Positions 45,721-55,080 of a stretch of DNA of 64,000 nucleotides are shown here, piece by piece. The notes below the pieces were generated by a model that had not been told where the DNA came from, searched no databases, and worked only from the letters and a program-made list of their open reading frames with translations. This stretch comes from Bacteroides thetaiotaomicron VPI-5482 (GTDB lineage: Bacteria > Bacteroidota > Bacteroidia > Bacteroidales > Bacteroidaceae), in NCBI RefSeq assembly GCF_000011065.1, contig NC_004663.1, positions 3,472,001 to 3,536,000 on the forward strand, given 5' to 3'. The position numbers and the translations under genes were made by a program. Position 1 is the stretch's first letter. Every line of letters begins with the position of its first letter.

Positions 45721-45822
45721 ATCTTCATCGTTCCACTCGAGTGATCTGATCTCATCACTAGAGTGAACAGATTTCTCCACTCTAGTGGCAAGATCGTTTC
45801 ACCCGGGTGGAACGATGAAGAT
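45721..45822. repeat. 102-bp array of four 10-bp palindromes at 22-bp pitch with 13-bp terminal inverted repeats (element B)
   Basis: Terminal repeats ATCTTCATCGTTC (45721-45733) and GAACGATGAAGAT (45810-45822) are exact reverse complements. Four cores lie between: CACTCGAGTG (45734), CACTAGAGTG (45756), CACTCTAGTG (45778) and CACCCGGGTG (45800), with starts exactly 22 bases apart and 12-base spacers. Cores 1 and 4 are perfect palindromes; 2 and 3 are reverse complements of each other. Same geometry and total length as element A, with no sequence likeness. Lies between two converging genes. Confidence 0.9.
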
Positions 45823-46028
45823 GTCGGTAAGAAAACATAAGTATATAGGCTTGATATGGCAAAGATATAAGGTATCCGAGCTACAAAGTACCTATTATTT
45901 GAAACTGATATATGAGATATTAACCCTCAAAAGGCAGACAGTTTTACCTACTTACGCAAGGAAAGGGAATGAGAGATGAGCAAAAAAGGAGGAGAGATAA
46001 GCTAAATTGAAGGCATTTTGCGTAGAAA

Positions 46029-46068
46029 ACAATGAGAGATACCTTATAGAAGAAGTATCTCTCATTGT
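46029..46068 (-). terminator. Terminator-like hairpin downstream of the hybrid sensor gene
   Basis: ACAATGAGAGATAC (46029-46042) and GTATCTCTCATTGT (46055-46068) pair perfectly over 14 bp. On the minus strand the stem is followed by TTTTC; on the plus strand there is no T-run. It probably ends the sensor transcript. Confidence 0.65.
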
Positions 46069-46177
46069 ATATCACACTGATTATATGCTATTTACCTCAT
46101 ATAGAATGAGAGTATGAGACTAATATTTATTTTTTTATTTCTAGTATATGTTCCTAAGTCCAAGTTATCAATGCGAT

Positions 46178-49100
46178 TTACTTATCCTGCTTCCTATAAG
46201 CGGAAGGAATCTCTCCTTTAATAGACTTGAAAACCTTACTGAAATAACGCAAAGAAGAGAAGCCGACCACTTCGGAGATTTCAGTAATGTTCATGGTAGT
46301 AGTAGTAAGTAACACGATTGACTGCTCAATGCGCTGCTTATTCACATAGTCTACAATCCCCATACCCGTGATGGCCTTCACTTTATTGAATAATAACGAA
46401 CGACTGATACACATATTAGTAGCTATAAACGCAACATCCAGATCCGGATTACTCATATTATCCGCAATCAATGTATTCAATTTCAGCAGGAAAGTCTCAT
46501 CCGCATTACTAAAGCTCACTTCCTTATGCGTCAAGAGCTTATCATCTTTATATCTTGCCCGTATCTGTTCGCGCTGCCTCAACTGATTATGAATCAATGC
46601 CAGCAAACCGTCTATTTCGAAAGGTTTCGGCAAAAAGGCGTCCGCTCCAGTCTTATAACCGGTATACATATTCTGAGAATTATGATAGGCGGTCAATAAG
46701 ACAAAAGGAATATGGCTGATATCCAGATTAGTCTTCACTTCCCGGCAAAGTTCAAACCCATTCATCCGGGGCATCATGACATCACTGATGATAATATCCG
46801 GCAATCGGTCTTTGATCTGTTCCAATCCCTCTTTCCCATCCTTGGCAACATATACACGGGCAAAATAATTACTCAGCGTTTCTTTCAGATAACTTCGCAG
46901 TTCGGGAGTATCTTCGACCACCATCACTGAATATTTTTTCAGGAAGGTATAATCGATTCTATCCGGTTCATTCACTTCCACGCCTGTAGCTGCTTCCACA
47001 GAAGCCGGTTCCAGCTGTCCGCAAGTATCCGTGAATAAGGGTAGTTCAAAATAAAAGATGGCCCCTTTTCCCGCTGCATTCGAAGCGCCCACTCTTCCTT
47101 TATGGTGTGTGATGAGACTCTTCGCATAGGATAATCCGATGCCGCTTCCTCCTTTTTCATGTCCCCCCTGATAGAAACTGGAGAAAAGAGAGTCTGTGTC
47201 TACCATATTCAGTCCCATCCCTTCATCCCTGACAGAGATCCGAACCCAGTCTTTCTCTTGTGACAAGGTGGTAATCAGTGTAGTAGTGGTGCCCGATTCG
47301 CTAAACTTCAACGCATTCATCAGGAAGTTAGAAAGAACGAACTCGCACTTATTCTGATCGAAAGGTACCTCTTTTATCTGTTCGTCCAACTCATATTCGA
47401 GTCTGATACCTTTCACATGAAACTCATTGATGAACTTATCTCCGACAGAGCGCACCCACTCATTCAAAGGATGCGGCAATATATGCAGCATATCTTTTCC
47501 TTCTTCCAGCTTCCTTACATCGAGTACCATATCGATGATACTCTTCATCTGGTATGCCTGCTTATAGATCGGGACCAACAACTTTTCCACATCCTGCTTG
47601 TCCGACTCCTGATTGATAATACGCTTTAATGGTGCGCAAATCAGTGTAAGAGGAGTGCGAAGTTCATGACTGATATTCGTCAGGAAATTAATCTTTTCTT
47701 CATACATCTTATTTTTCAGACGCATAATCTCCCGCTTCTGTTTGGCTTTCTTCTTGCGATAGAAGTAGTAGACAATGCTATAAGCCACTGCTCCCAACAA
47801 TATATATAATCCCACATAGAACCAACCGGTCTTCCACCAAGGCGGAGTAACCACAACATGCAGAATGGGTTGTTTCATACTCCACCCTCCGTCACGGGTA
47901 TAATAAGAAGCGGTAATCGTATACTCCCCTATCGGCAGATAATTGATAACCAAAGAGTTTGAATTGGAACTCGCCAATTCCTGATCGAGCCCCTCTATAT
48001 TGAAACGAAAGAAATTCTTGCGGAACACATCGCTTTCATTCAGCAGAACTTTCAGTTGCAGGGAAGAAAAGTTCCAGGGAATCTGAATTATTTCAGCCGC
48101 TTCCTGCGGCTCTTCGGATAACGAGACAGGCAGACCGTTTAATAATACATCCAGCAGTTCGACCGTATAATCCTCATCTGTATCAAAATGAACGGCAGAG
48201 TTTATCACCGTCATGCCTGTAGTTCCACCGACAAAAACATCTCCGTTTTTGGCCAGAAGAGTAGCATGAAAGATGAATTCGTTAGGCAAAACTCCATCTA
48301 CTTCCTCCAAGGTAGTAAAATTATGGGTACGGGAAGAATAAACAAATAAATGACGTCTCGTTCCTATCCAGATTCGATATTGATTATCGGCAACAACAGA
48401 AGCTACATCCTGAAACAGGCTTGTATTTATCAGTTCACTCTTCCCTGTCCGTGGATCATAACGTACCAAACCTTCGGTAGAAGCCAGCCAAAAAATACCA
48501 TCCTGATCCATAGAGGCGTCATTGATAGTGTATTGTCCTTGATAAATCGTCCGGAAAGTCCCTTCCGAAGAATCATACTCACAAATATTCTTCAGATCGG
48601 AAAGGTATGTCTTTGCACCTTTCGTAGCTATTATCAGTGGAGAATGACGCTCGTACTCTTCTCCCATAGTAGCCACTATATCAAATTTACGGGTGACCAT
48701 ATCATATATAAAAATATGCTGGGCACTGAAAAGAATTTTAGTCTTCGTTATCCGCTGGATATTGACAGAAAAACCATTGATACAGGTCTGATCATTCATT
48801 TCCTTGTCAATCAGCACAAAGGGACGTATCTGCCCCGTTTTCTTATGAAAGATAAAGAGTCCTTTATTAAAGGAGAAGAACAACAGTTCGTCAGGAGTAT
48901 ATTCCACAATGGAGACAACTTTCTCATATTTGGTGGCAGGATAATGTTTGAAGGTACCCGATACCGGATCAAACCGGTTGATACCTCCCCCATCAGTTCC
49001 CACCCAGACTATTCCGTCACTATCCTGAAAGAAACTATTAATAGTCTGGTTGCTTAATCCGTACAGATTGCCAAAAGGAACGTTCTGATAAGAACAGGCA

Positions 49101-50095
49101 TACACATTCTTTATACCAATCAACCCTCTTCTGATACTGCCTGCCCACATATTATTGGCCGGGTCCAGATAGAGGCGGTATATAGTATTGGCTGGAAAGG
49201 AATGAACATCATCCTGTTTTTGTTGAATATTAGTAAATGAGAAATCATCTAAAGAGATTATATTGATTCCACCACCATCAGTGGCTACCCAAAGCTGATT
49301 ATCTCTCTCCATGATATCATGAATGACATCATACGTCAAAGGAGAATTTGACGCCGTAAAGTGTTTTATCAACTGGTCTCCCTGATAGCAATACAGTCCG
49401 TTACCATAAACACTTACCCACAGACGCTTGTAGGAGTCCAGATAGATACTGGTATAGTTATTTTCTGTAAACGACTCTATTTTCTTCACTTCATACGTCT
49501 TCATATTGAAGGAATATATGCCGTGCCAACGTGAATTGAGCAGGATATTCTCTTCATCATAACGTATCATCTGCCAAAAGGGATTGTAATAAACAGGGTC
49601 TTGCGCATAATACAAAGGTTCCAGCTTATTAGTGGCATAGACATATTTGTATATAGCTCCTGATCCTCCCAGTAAGATTCCTCCTTCAACCAATAAATAG
49701 GAAGCAACATAGATCGGTTTACCATTATTCGATAAAGTTCTGAAACTATCACTCCCTCTGTCGTAAAGGCAAATGCCGTTCATCGTAGCTACCCATAGAT
49801 TGCATAAAGAGTCCTCGGCGATAAAAGTGATATTGTTGGAAGGCAGTGTTCTTTCATCTCCCGGCCGATGCAGATATTGCTTCAGATGGTCACGGTCATA
49901 ACAATTCAAACCGGATTCCGTACCAATCCAAAGATACCCCCGATGATCATTCAGAACACATTGTACTTTCGACTGTGAGAGTCCTTCCTTTATTCCGAGT
50001 TGTTTGTAATAATAATAAGGAGACTGGCTCAATATAGGTTGTGCAATACCTACAAAGAAAAACAATAGATATATTTTAAATAGAATCTTTCTCAT
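46178..50095 (-). CDS. Hybrid two-component system sensor/regulator (HTCS) of the PUL
   Basis: 1305 residues from ATG 50095. A signal peptide or anchor is followed by about 720 residues of periplasmic two-bladed beta-propeller repeats (GYLWIGTESGLNCYD, DGIVWVGTDGGGINRFD) and a Y_Y_Y domain. A transmembrane helix (WFYVGLYILLGAVAYSIVYY, around residue 765) leads to the histidine kinase with His~810 in ISHELRTPLTLI and an ATPase domain (DEGMGLN, GGSGIGLSYAKSL). The receiver has Asp~1105 in IIISDVMMPRMNG, and an AraC-type helix-turn-helix lies at the end (ISEVVGFSSLRYFSKVFK). One protein senses a glycan fragment and activates the PUL. The longest frame starts with TTG (50119); ATG 50107 is also possible. 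Confidence 0.96.
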   Translation of the reverse strand: MRKILFKIYLLFFFVGIAQPILSQSPYYYYKQLGIKEGLSQSKVQCVLNDHRGYLWIGTESGLNCYDRDHLKQYLHRPGDERTLPSNNITFIAEDSLCNLWVATMNGICLYDRGSDSFRTLSNNGKPIYVASYLLVEGGILLGGSGAIYKYVYATNKLEPLYYAQDPVYYNPFWQMIRYDEENILLNSRWHGIYSFNMKTYEVKKIESFTENNYTSIYLDSYKRLWVSVYGNGLYCYQGDQLIKHFTASNSPLTYDVIHDIMERDNQLWVATDGGGINIISLDDFSFTNIQQKQDDVHSFPANTIYRLYLDPANNMWAGSIRRGLIGIKNVYACSYQNVPFGNLYGLSNQTINSFFQDSDGIVWVGTDGGGINRFDPVSGTFKHYPATKYEKVVSIVEYTPDELLFFSFNKGLFIFHKKTGQIRPFVLIDKEMNDQTCINGFSVNIQRITKTKILFSAQHIFIYDMVTRKFDIVATMGEEYERHSPLIIATKGAKTYLSDLKNICEYDSSEGTFRTIYQGQYTINDASMDQDGIFWLASTEGLVRYDPRTGKSELINTSLFQDVASVVADNQYRIWIGTRRHLFVYSSRTHNFTTLEEVDGVLPNEFIFHATLLAKNGDVFVGGTTGMTVINSAVHFDTDEDYTVELLDVLLNGLPVSLSEEPQEAAEIIQIPWNFSSLQLKVLLNESDVFRKNFFRFNIEGLDQELASSNSNSLVINYLPIGEYTITASYYTRDGGWSMKQPILHVVVTPPWWKTGWFYVGLYILLGAVAYSIVYYFYRKKKAKQKREIMRLKNKMYEEKINFLTNISHELRTPLTLICAPLKRIINQESDKQDVEKLLVPIYKQAYQMKSIIDMVLDVRKLEEGKDMLHILPHPLNEWVRSVGDKFINEFHVKGIRLEYELDEQIKEVPFDQNKCEFVLSNFLMNALKFSESGTTTTLITTLSQEKDWVRISVRDEGMGLNMVDTDSLFSSFYQGGHEKGGSGIGLSYAKSLITHHKGRVGASNAAGKGAIFYFELPLFTDTCGQLEPASVEAATGVEVNEPDRIDYTFLKKYSVMVVEDTPELRSYLKETLSNYFARVYVAKDGKEGLEQIKDRLPDIIISDVMMPRMNGFELCREVKTNLDISHIPFVLLTAYHNSQNMYTGYKTGADAFLPKPFEIDGLLALIHNQLRQREQIRARYKDDKLLTHKEVSFSNADETFLLKLNTLIADNMSNPDLDVAFIATNMCISRSLLFNKVKAITGMGIVDYVNKQRIEQSIVLLTTTTMNITEISEVVGFSSLRYFSKVFKSIKGEIPSAYRKQDK

Positions 50096-50303
50096 AAATA
50101 GCCACATAATACTGTACAAAGGTGTAAATATAGGAAATTCTATTTAAATAAAACTGTTTTATATTAATTTCCCCTTAATTATAGAACATTTCTTTAATAA
50201 TACTTGCACATACAAAAGAAATGCAGATTTACTCAAAACCTATTTTTTTCCAAAAAAATATTAGTTTCTCCTTATATTATAAGGTAGGGCGAATCTTTTT
50301 TTT

Positions 50304-50311
50304 TACTTTTG
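50304..50311 (+). promoter_or_regulatory. topA: -7 box of topA
   Basis: TACTTTTG matches TAnnTTTG. It overlaps the TTG that would open the longest frame and leaves a leader of about 35-40 bases before ATG 50354, which supports that start. Confidence 0.6.
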
Positions 50312-50353
50312 CCCCGAAATATTATGGTACAAGCCATTATAAAAGAAAGAATT

Positions 50354-52702
50354 ATGCAAAAAAACCTTGTCATTGTCGAGTCTCCGGCAAAAGCAAAAAC
50401 GATTGAAAAATTTCTCGGGAAAGATTTCAAAGTCCTTTCTAGTTACGGACATATACGTGATCTGAAGAAGAAAGAATTCAGTATCGACGTAGATAAGAAT
50501 TTTAAACCCGATTATGAAATTCCGGCAGACAAAAAGGCTTTGGTCAGCACGCTGAAAGCAGAAGCTAAAGAGGCAGAAACCGTATGGCTCGCATCCGATG
50601 AGGACCGCGAGGGAGAAGCTATTGCCTGGCATCTGTATGAAGTATTAAAACTAAAACCGGAAAACACAAAGCGAATCGTATTTCACGAAATTACCAAAGG
50701 TGCTATTTTAAAAGCAATCGAGCAACCACGCAATATCGACCTCAACCTCGTAAATGCACAGCAGGCACGACGAATCCTGGATAGAATTGTAGGTTTTGAA
50801 TTGTCTCCTGTACTTTGGAGAAAAGTTAAACCATCTCTGTCGGCAGGACGCGTACAGTCGGTAGCTGTCCGCCTGATTGTAGAACGTGAACGCGAAATTC
50901 ATGCGTTCAAATCAGAAGCCGCTTACCGGGTTATTGCCATATTCCTGGTTCCCGATACAGACGGCAAGCTGGTAGAAATGAAAGCGGAACTGTCACGCCG
51001 TATCAAGACGAAAGAAGAAGCAAAAGCATTCCTTGACGCATGTAAGGGAGCGACTTTTACGATTGAAGATATAACCACCCGTCCGGTAAAGAAAACACCG
51101 CCGGCTCCATTCACAACTTCCACCCTGCAACAGGAAGCGGCACGCAAACTGGGATATACCGTAGCACAAACGATGATGATCGCACAACGTTTGTACGAAT
51201 CCGGATTTATCACTTATATGCGTACGGACTCCGTCAACCTGTCGGAATATGCAACAGCCAGCAGCAAAGACGCTATCATACAGATGATGGGCGAACGCTA
51301 TGTACATCCGCGCCACTTCGAAACAAAGACGAAGGGAGCACAGGAAGCGCACGAAGCCATTCGTCCGACTTACATGGAAAATCAATCCATAGAAGGCACA
51401 GCACAGGAAAAGAAACTGTATGATCTGATCTGGAAGCGCACCATCGCATCACAAATGGCGGATGCGGAACTGGAAAAGACTACTGCTACTATCTCTATAA
51501 GCAAAAGCGGTGATGCATTCACTGCCATCGGCGAAGTTATCAAGTTCGATGGTTTCCTACGTGTATACCGTGAGTCTTACGACGATGAGAATGAACAGGA
51601 AGATGAGAGCCGTCTGTTGCCTCCTTTAAAAAAAGGCCAGAAACTGGAATATGGACCTATCGTTGCCACTGAACGTTTCACTCAACGCCCGCCACGCTAT
51701 ACGGAAGCAAGCCTTGTACGTAAACTGGAAGAGCTGGGTATCGGTCGTCCGTCCACATACGCTCCTACGATTTCTACTATTCAGCAACGCGAATATGTGG
51801 AAAAAGGAAATAAAGACGGTGAAGAGCGTACATTTAATGTGCTGACACTGAAAGACAATCAGATTAAAGATGAAAGTCACAATGAAGTGACGGGAGCAGA
51901 AAAGTCGAAACTCTTTCCTACAGATACAGGAACTGTGGTGAATGACTTCCTTACCGAATACTTCCCGGATATTCTGGATTACAACTTTACCGCCAGTGTA
52001 GAAAAGGAATTTGACGAAATAGCGGAAGGAGAAGTAAAATGGACTTCGATCATGAAGACTTTCTATGATCAGTTCCATCCGGCAGTAGAGAAGACATTAT
52101 CCATAAAGACAGAACATAAAGTCGGCGAACGTATGCTGGGAGAAGAACCGGAAACAGGCAAGCCTGTATCTGTGAAAATCGGTCGTTTCGGCCCTGTAGT
52201 ACAGATCGGTGCCGCAGATGATGAAGAGAAGCCTCGCTTTGCCCAGATGAAGAAAGGGCAGTCCATGGAGACCATTACCCTAGAGGAAGCGCTGGAACTG
52301 TTCAAGCTACCGCGTACTTTAGGTGAGTATGAAGGAAAGACTGTCACTGTAGGTATAGGTCGCTTTGGTCCTTACATCCAGCATAACAAGGTATATGTAT
52401 CACTGCCGAAAACACTTGATCCGATGAAAGTTACTCTGGAAGAAGCAGAGCAGCTGATTCTGGAAAAACGGACGAAAGAAGCAGAACGCCATATCAAAAA
52501 ATTTGATGAAGAACCGGAACTGGAGATTCTGAATGGTCGGTACGGACCTTACATTGCATACAAAGGTAATAATTACAAGATCCCTAAAGACATTGTTCCT
52601 CAAGATCTGAGTTTGAAGAGTTGCTTCGATCTAATCAAAATACAAGATGAGAAAGGTCCTGGCACTTCTGCCAAAGGTAAACGAACCGCAAAAAAGAAAT
52701 AA
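50354..52702 (+). CDS. topA: DNA topoisomerase I
   Basis: Type IA topoisomerase that relaxes negative supercoils, 782 residues. The Toprim domain starts with VIVESPAKAKTIEKFLG and holds the acidic triad SDEDREGEAIAWH. RRILDRIVGFELSPVLW and AGRVQSVAVRL are further type IA blocks, and the active Tyr288 is in GFITYMRTDSVNL. The C-terminal part has repeated topoisomerase modules (IGRFGPYIQ, NGRYGPYIAYKG) instead of E. coli Cys4 zinc fingers and ends in a Lys/Arg tail. Extended frames from TTG 50309 or ATG 50324 are disfavoured by the promoter position. Confidence 0.97.
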   Translation: MQKNLVIVESPAKAKTIEKFLGKDFKVLSSYGHIRDLKKKEFSIDVDKNFKPDYEIPADKKALVSTLKAEAKEAETVWLASDEDREGEAIAWHLYEVLKLKPENTKRIVFHEITKGAILKAIEQPRNIDLNLVNAQQARRILDRIVGFELSPVLWRKVKPSLSAGRVQSVAVRLIVEREREIHAFKSEAAYRVIAIFLVPDTDGKLVEMKAELSRRIKTKEEAKAFLDACKGATFTIEDITTRPVKKTPPAPFTTSTLQQEAARKLGYTVAQTMMIAQRLYESGFITYMRTDSVNLSEYATASSKDAIIQMMGERYVHPRHFETKTKGAQEAHEAIRPTYMENQSIEGTAQEKKLYDLIWKRTIASQMADAELEKTTATISISKSGDAFTAIGEVIKFDGFLRVYRESYDDENEQEDESRLLPPLKKGQKLEYGPIVATERFTQRPPRYTEASLVRKLEELGIGRPSTYAPTISTIQQREYVEKGNKDGEERTFNVLTLKDNQIKDESHNEVTGAEKSKLFPTDTGTVVNDFLTEYFPDILDYNFTASVEKEFDEIAEGEVKWTSIMKTFYDQFHPAVEKTLSIKTEHKVGERMLGEEPETGKPVSVKIGRFGPVVQIGAADDEEKPRFAQMKKGQSMETITLEEALELFKLPRTLGEYEGKTVTVGIGRFGPYIQHNKVYVSLPKTLDPMKVTLEEAEQLILEKRTKEAERHIKKFDEEPELEILNGRYGPYIAYKGNNYKIPKDIVPQDLSLKSCFDLIKIQDEKGPGTSAKGKRTAKKK

Positions 52703-52724
52703 TATTTGCATCCAATGAGACATC

Positions 52725-52766
52725 AAAGTCCGGTAACCTATATCAACTGGTTACCGGACTTTTGTT
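52725..52766 (+). terminator. Terminator of topA
   Basis: AAAGTCCGGTAACC (52725-52738) and GGTTACCGGACTTT (52749-52762) form a perfect 14-bp stem followed by TTGTTG. Confidence 0.9.
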
Positions 52767-52815
52767 GTATTTACCATGCTATATATTTCTTTTTAAACGA
52801 TTTATTTCCTAACTC

Positions 52816-52846
52816 TTTGTTTTGATATATTAAATGCATACATTTG
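52816..52846 (+). promoter_or_regulatory. Promoter of the LruC-domain lipoprotein gene
   Basis: TTTG (52816-52819), exactly 19 bases and TACATTTG (52839-52846): a full match to the Bacteroides -33/-7 consensus, with the ATG 31 bases downstream. Confidence 0.85.
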
Positions 52847-52877
52847 CGGGTCACAATCAAATTATCAGAACACAGTT

Positions 52878-54920
52878 ATGCAAACAAACAATTTCAAATC
52901 TCTCTCAATGGGGGTACTATGCGCACTCTCGTTAGCCAGTTGTATGGAAAAGGACTTATATCAGGCTCCAGAAGAAAAAACTGCAGATGAATACTTTGGC
53001 TTTACAACATCCTCCAGTTGCACAGTTGATTTAAACTATGGTTTAAATTATCAGGTTGTTTTTGAGTTATATGCCGAAAATCCGCTATCGGAAGATAAGG
53101 ATGGAAACATTATCAAGACAAAAGAAGAGCCTGTCTATCGCGGGGCTACGGATAAAAAAGGAATCTTTAATGATTTCATATCTATTCCGTCTTATCTTAC
53201 AGAACTTTACCTTTATTCAGACTATCTTGGAACTGTCAGCCCGATTCAGCTACAAATTACAAACGGAAAAGTATCTTTTGATCAGCAAGCTTTTATACAA
53301 AGTAAGAGAAATGCGAAGGGTACGAGTAGAGGGGTTACCAATAGCGGCTACAAATATCCGGAAGGTTTCCAGGTTTTAGGTGAATGGAATGAGATAGGAT
53401 GTCCTACTTATCTTTCTTCTACTCCAACGGAAATAGATGGGCAGCTCATGTATAATATCCGTGAAGTTTTTATTAAGCCGGGTGGAAGTGCAGCGATGGA
53501 AGATTATTATCCTGAATATATAGGTGATAATGTAAATATAGAAATCAATGTTAAGAAACCAACAGAAATAGGACTGGTTATGCTCAGCAGTACAGGTACC
53601 AAACAAAACACAGTCGGTTATTTCACCTACCCTACCGATCAGAAGCCGACTGATATAAGTCAAGTTACACCGATCATTGCCTATCCGCGCATATCGACTG
53701 CCGTGTGTAATTCCAGCAGTACAGCAGGTAGTATGTATACCGGCGACAGAGTAGAACTGAAATATTGGGATGGCACAAAGTTCGTGAACGAGTTCCCTGC
53801 GGGAGTAAGCATAGCATGGTTTCTTATTGAGTCTTCCTACAACCAAGGCACAAAGGAGATTATGAATAATAAACGTACTTTCTATTCTATTCGTGATCTG
53901 AATAAGAGCAAAGAACACCGTACCATTGCCCTAAAGAACAAATCAGGAGAAGTCGTTGCATTTGGTATGGAGGATGCAACCAACTTTGAACCGACAGGAG
54001 ATAATACCAGAAAAGGAAACTTTGGCGATGCCGTATTCTATCTTGATTTCTCAGATGGATCAGCCATTGAGACTGGTGGTGTAGAAGAACTCCCAGACAA
54101 ATCCATTGACAACAAAGAGATTTATAACTCCTTTAAAGGTGTATTATCATTTGAAGATTTTTGGCCATCCAAAGGAGATTATGACATGAATGATATGATT
54201 GTCGAATATAAGCGCGAAATTTATAAGAGTGTTCTCACAAGTAAAGTCGTAAAAGTTATAGATACATTTGTGCCTAAACATGATGGCGCAAACTGGCAAA
54301 ACGGTTTTGGTTACCAGCTCACAGGTATAGCAAATAGTGATATAAAGAAAATAACCGTAGAATCCGGCGGAATCGTCTCACAATTCATGGAAGGGCAAGA
54401 CCGGGAACCTGGTCAAAATTATCCCACTATTATCCTTTTTGACAATCAAAAAGCAGCTATAAACAAAACGTTTACTGTAACGATAGACGTCGCCCAAGAA
54501 AGATTTACAGAAACAGCATTTACTCCTTTCTTTAATAACAAATTTTGGGAACAAACATACAGCAAATTTAATATGAACCCCTTTATCATCATTTCTGCCA
54601 ATACAGGACGTGATAAAGAAGCACATATTGTGAAATTCCCTCCAACAAGTAAAATGAATTTCTCTTATTTCGGCACAGGTAGTGATGTATCCAGGCCTGA
54701 TGAGGGATTATATTATGTAAATAATGAGAATATGCCAACGGGACTGCAGATTAGCGGTATCAGTGTAGGAACTAAACGTGGTACCGATTTCCTTGTACCA
54801 GTAGAAACGACAAGCATTTTGGAAGCGTATCCTAAATTTGGTGACTGGGCATCCAGCTTCGGCGCTTCCAATCCATATTGGTGGAAAGACCCTGATAATT
54901 CGAAAGTAATTACCCAATAA
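52878..54920 (+). CDS. LruC-domain (DUF4842) lipoprotein
   Basis: 680 residues; lipobox LSLASCMEKD, so lipid-anchored. The first 150 residues contain a carboxypeptidase-regulatory-like beta sandwich (YQVVFELYAENPLSED, YRGATDKKGIFNDFI). The C-terminal half has the LruC-domain hallmark FEDFWPSKGDYDMNDMIVEY (around residue 435), an Asp-rich, calcium-like loop. LruC proteins are surface or secreted proteins of unknown function in Bacteroidetes. The gene stands alone with its own promoter and terminator and looks more A+T-rich than topA. Confidence 0.82.
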   Translation: MQTNNFKSLSMGVLCALSLASCMEKDLYQAPEEKTADEYFGFTTSSSCTVDLNYGLNYQVVFELYAENPLSEDKDGNIIKTKEEPVYRGATDKKGIFNDFISIPSYLTELYLYSDYLGTVSPIQLQITNGKVSFDQQAFIQSKRNAKGTSRGVTNSGYKYPEGFQVLGEWNEIGCPTYLSSTPTEIDGQLMYNIREVFIKPGGSAAMEDYYPEYIGDNVNIEINVKKPTEIGLVMLSSTGTKQNTVGYFTYPTDQKPTDISQVTPIIAYPRISTAVCNSSSTAGSMYTGDRVELKYWDGTKFVNEFPAGVSIAWFLIESSYNQGTKEIMNNKRTFYSIRDLNKSKEHRTIALKNKSGEVVAFGMEDATNFEPTGDNTRKGNFGDAVFYLDFSDGSAIETGGVEELPDKSIDNKEIYNSFKGVLSFEDFWPSKGDYDMNDMIVEYKREIYKSVLTSKVVKVIDTFVPKHDGANWQNGFGYQLTGIANSDIKKITVESGGIVSQFMEGQDREPGQNYPTIILFDNQKAAINKTFTVTIDVAQERFTETAFTPFFNNKFWEQTYSKFNMNPFIIISANTGRDKEAHIVKFPPTSKMNFSYFGTGSDVSRPDEGLYYVNNENMPTGLQISGISVGTKRGTDFLVPVETTSILEAYPKFGDWASSFGASNPYWWKDPDNSKVITQ

Positions 54921-54922
54921 TA

Positions 54923-55018
54923 AAAAAGACTGTCTGAAAAGTATGTAATCCCTATCATTAACTTTACCCAAAGTCTTTCTTAAAGATAGAGTACAATTCC
55001 TTTTCGGACAGTCTTTTT
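54923..55018. terminator. Long inverted repeat between the LruC gene and argS (bidirectional terminator)
   Basis: AAAAAGACTGTCTGAAAAG (54923-54941) and CTTTTCGGACAGTCTTTTT (55000-55018) pair over 19 bp with one G-U, around a 58-base loop. T-runs are present on either strand. It lies between converging genes. Confidence 0.65.
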
Positions 55019-55080
55019 CTATTCAACAACATCCCAGTCCCGTTCCGGAACACATAAATATATTTTGTTCAGGGCAGGTA

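Larger units (their letters stand above)
45639..46177. other. Convergent intergenic region between the GH18 gene and the hybrid sensor
   Basis: 539 bases. It holds element B (45721-45822) and a terminator-like hairpin (46029-46068). A 64-codon frame at 45785-45979 begins within the palindromes and has no promoter or recognizable feature, so I do not call it. The rest is A+T-rich and featureless. Confidence 0.6.

Noticed and set aside
45785..45979. 64-codon frame in the GH18-HTCS gap
   Set aside because: Begins inside palindrome element B, has no promoter box, and its composition looks like chance.
48350..49057. 235-codon frame antisense to the hybrid sensor
   Set aside because: Shadow of the conserved propeller repeats; no recognizable protein features.
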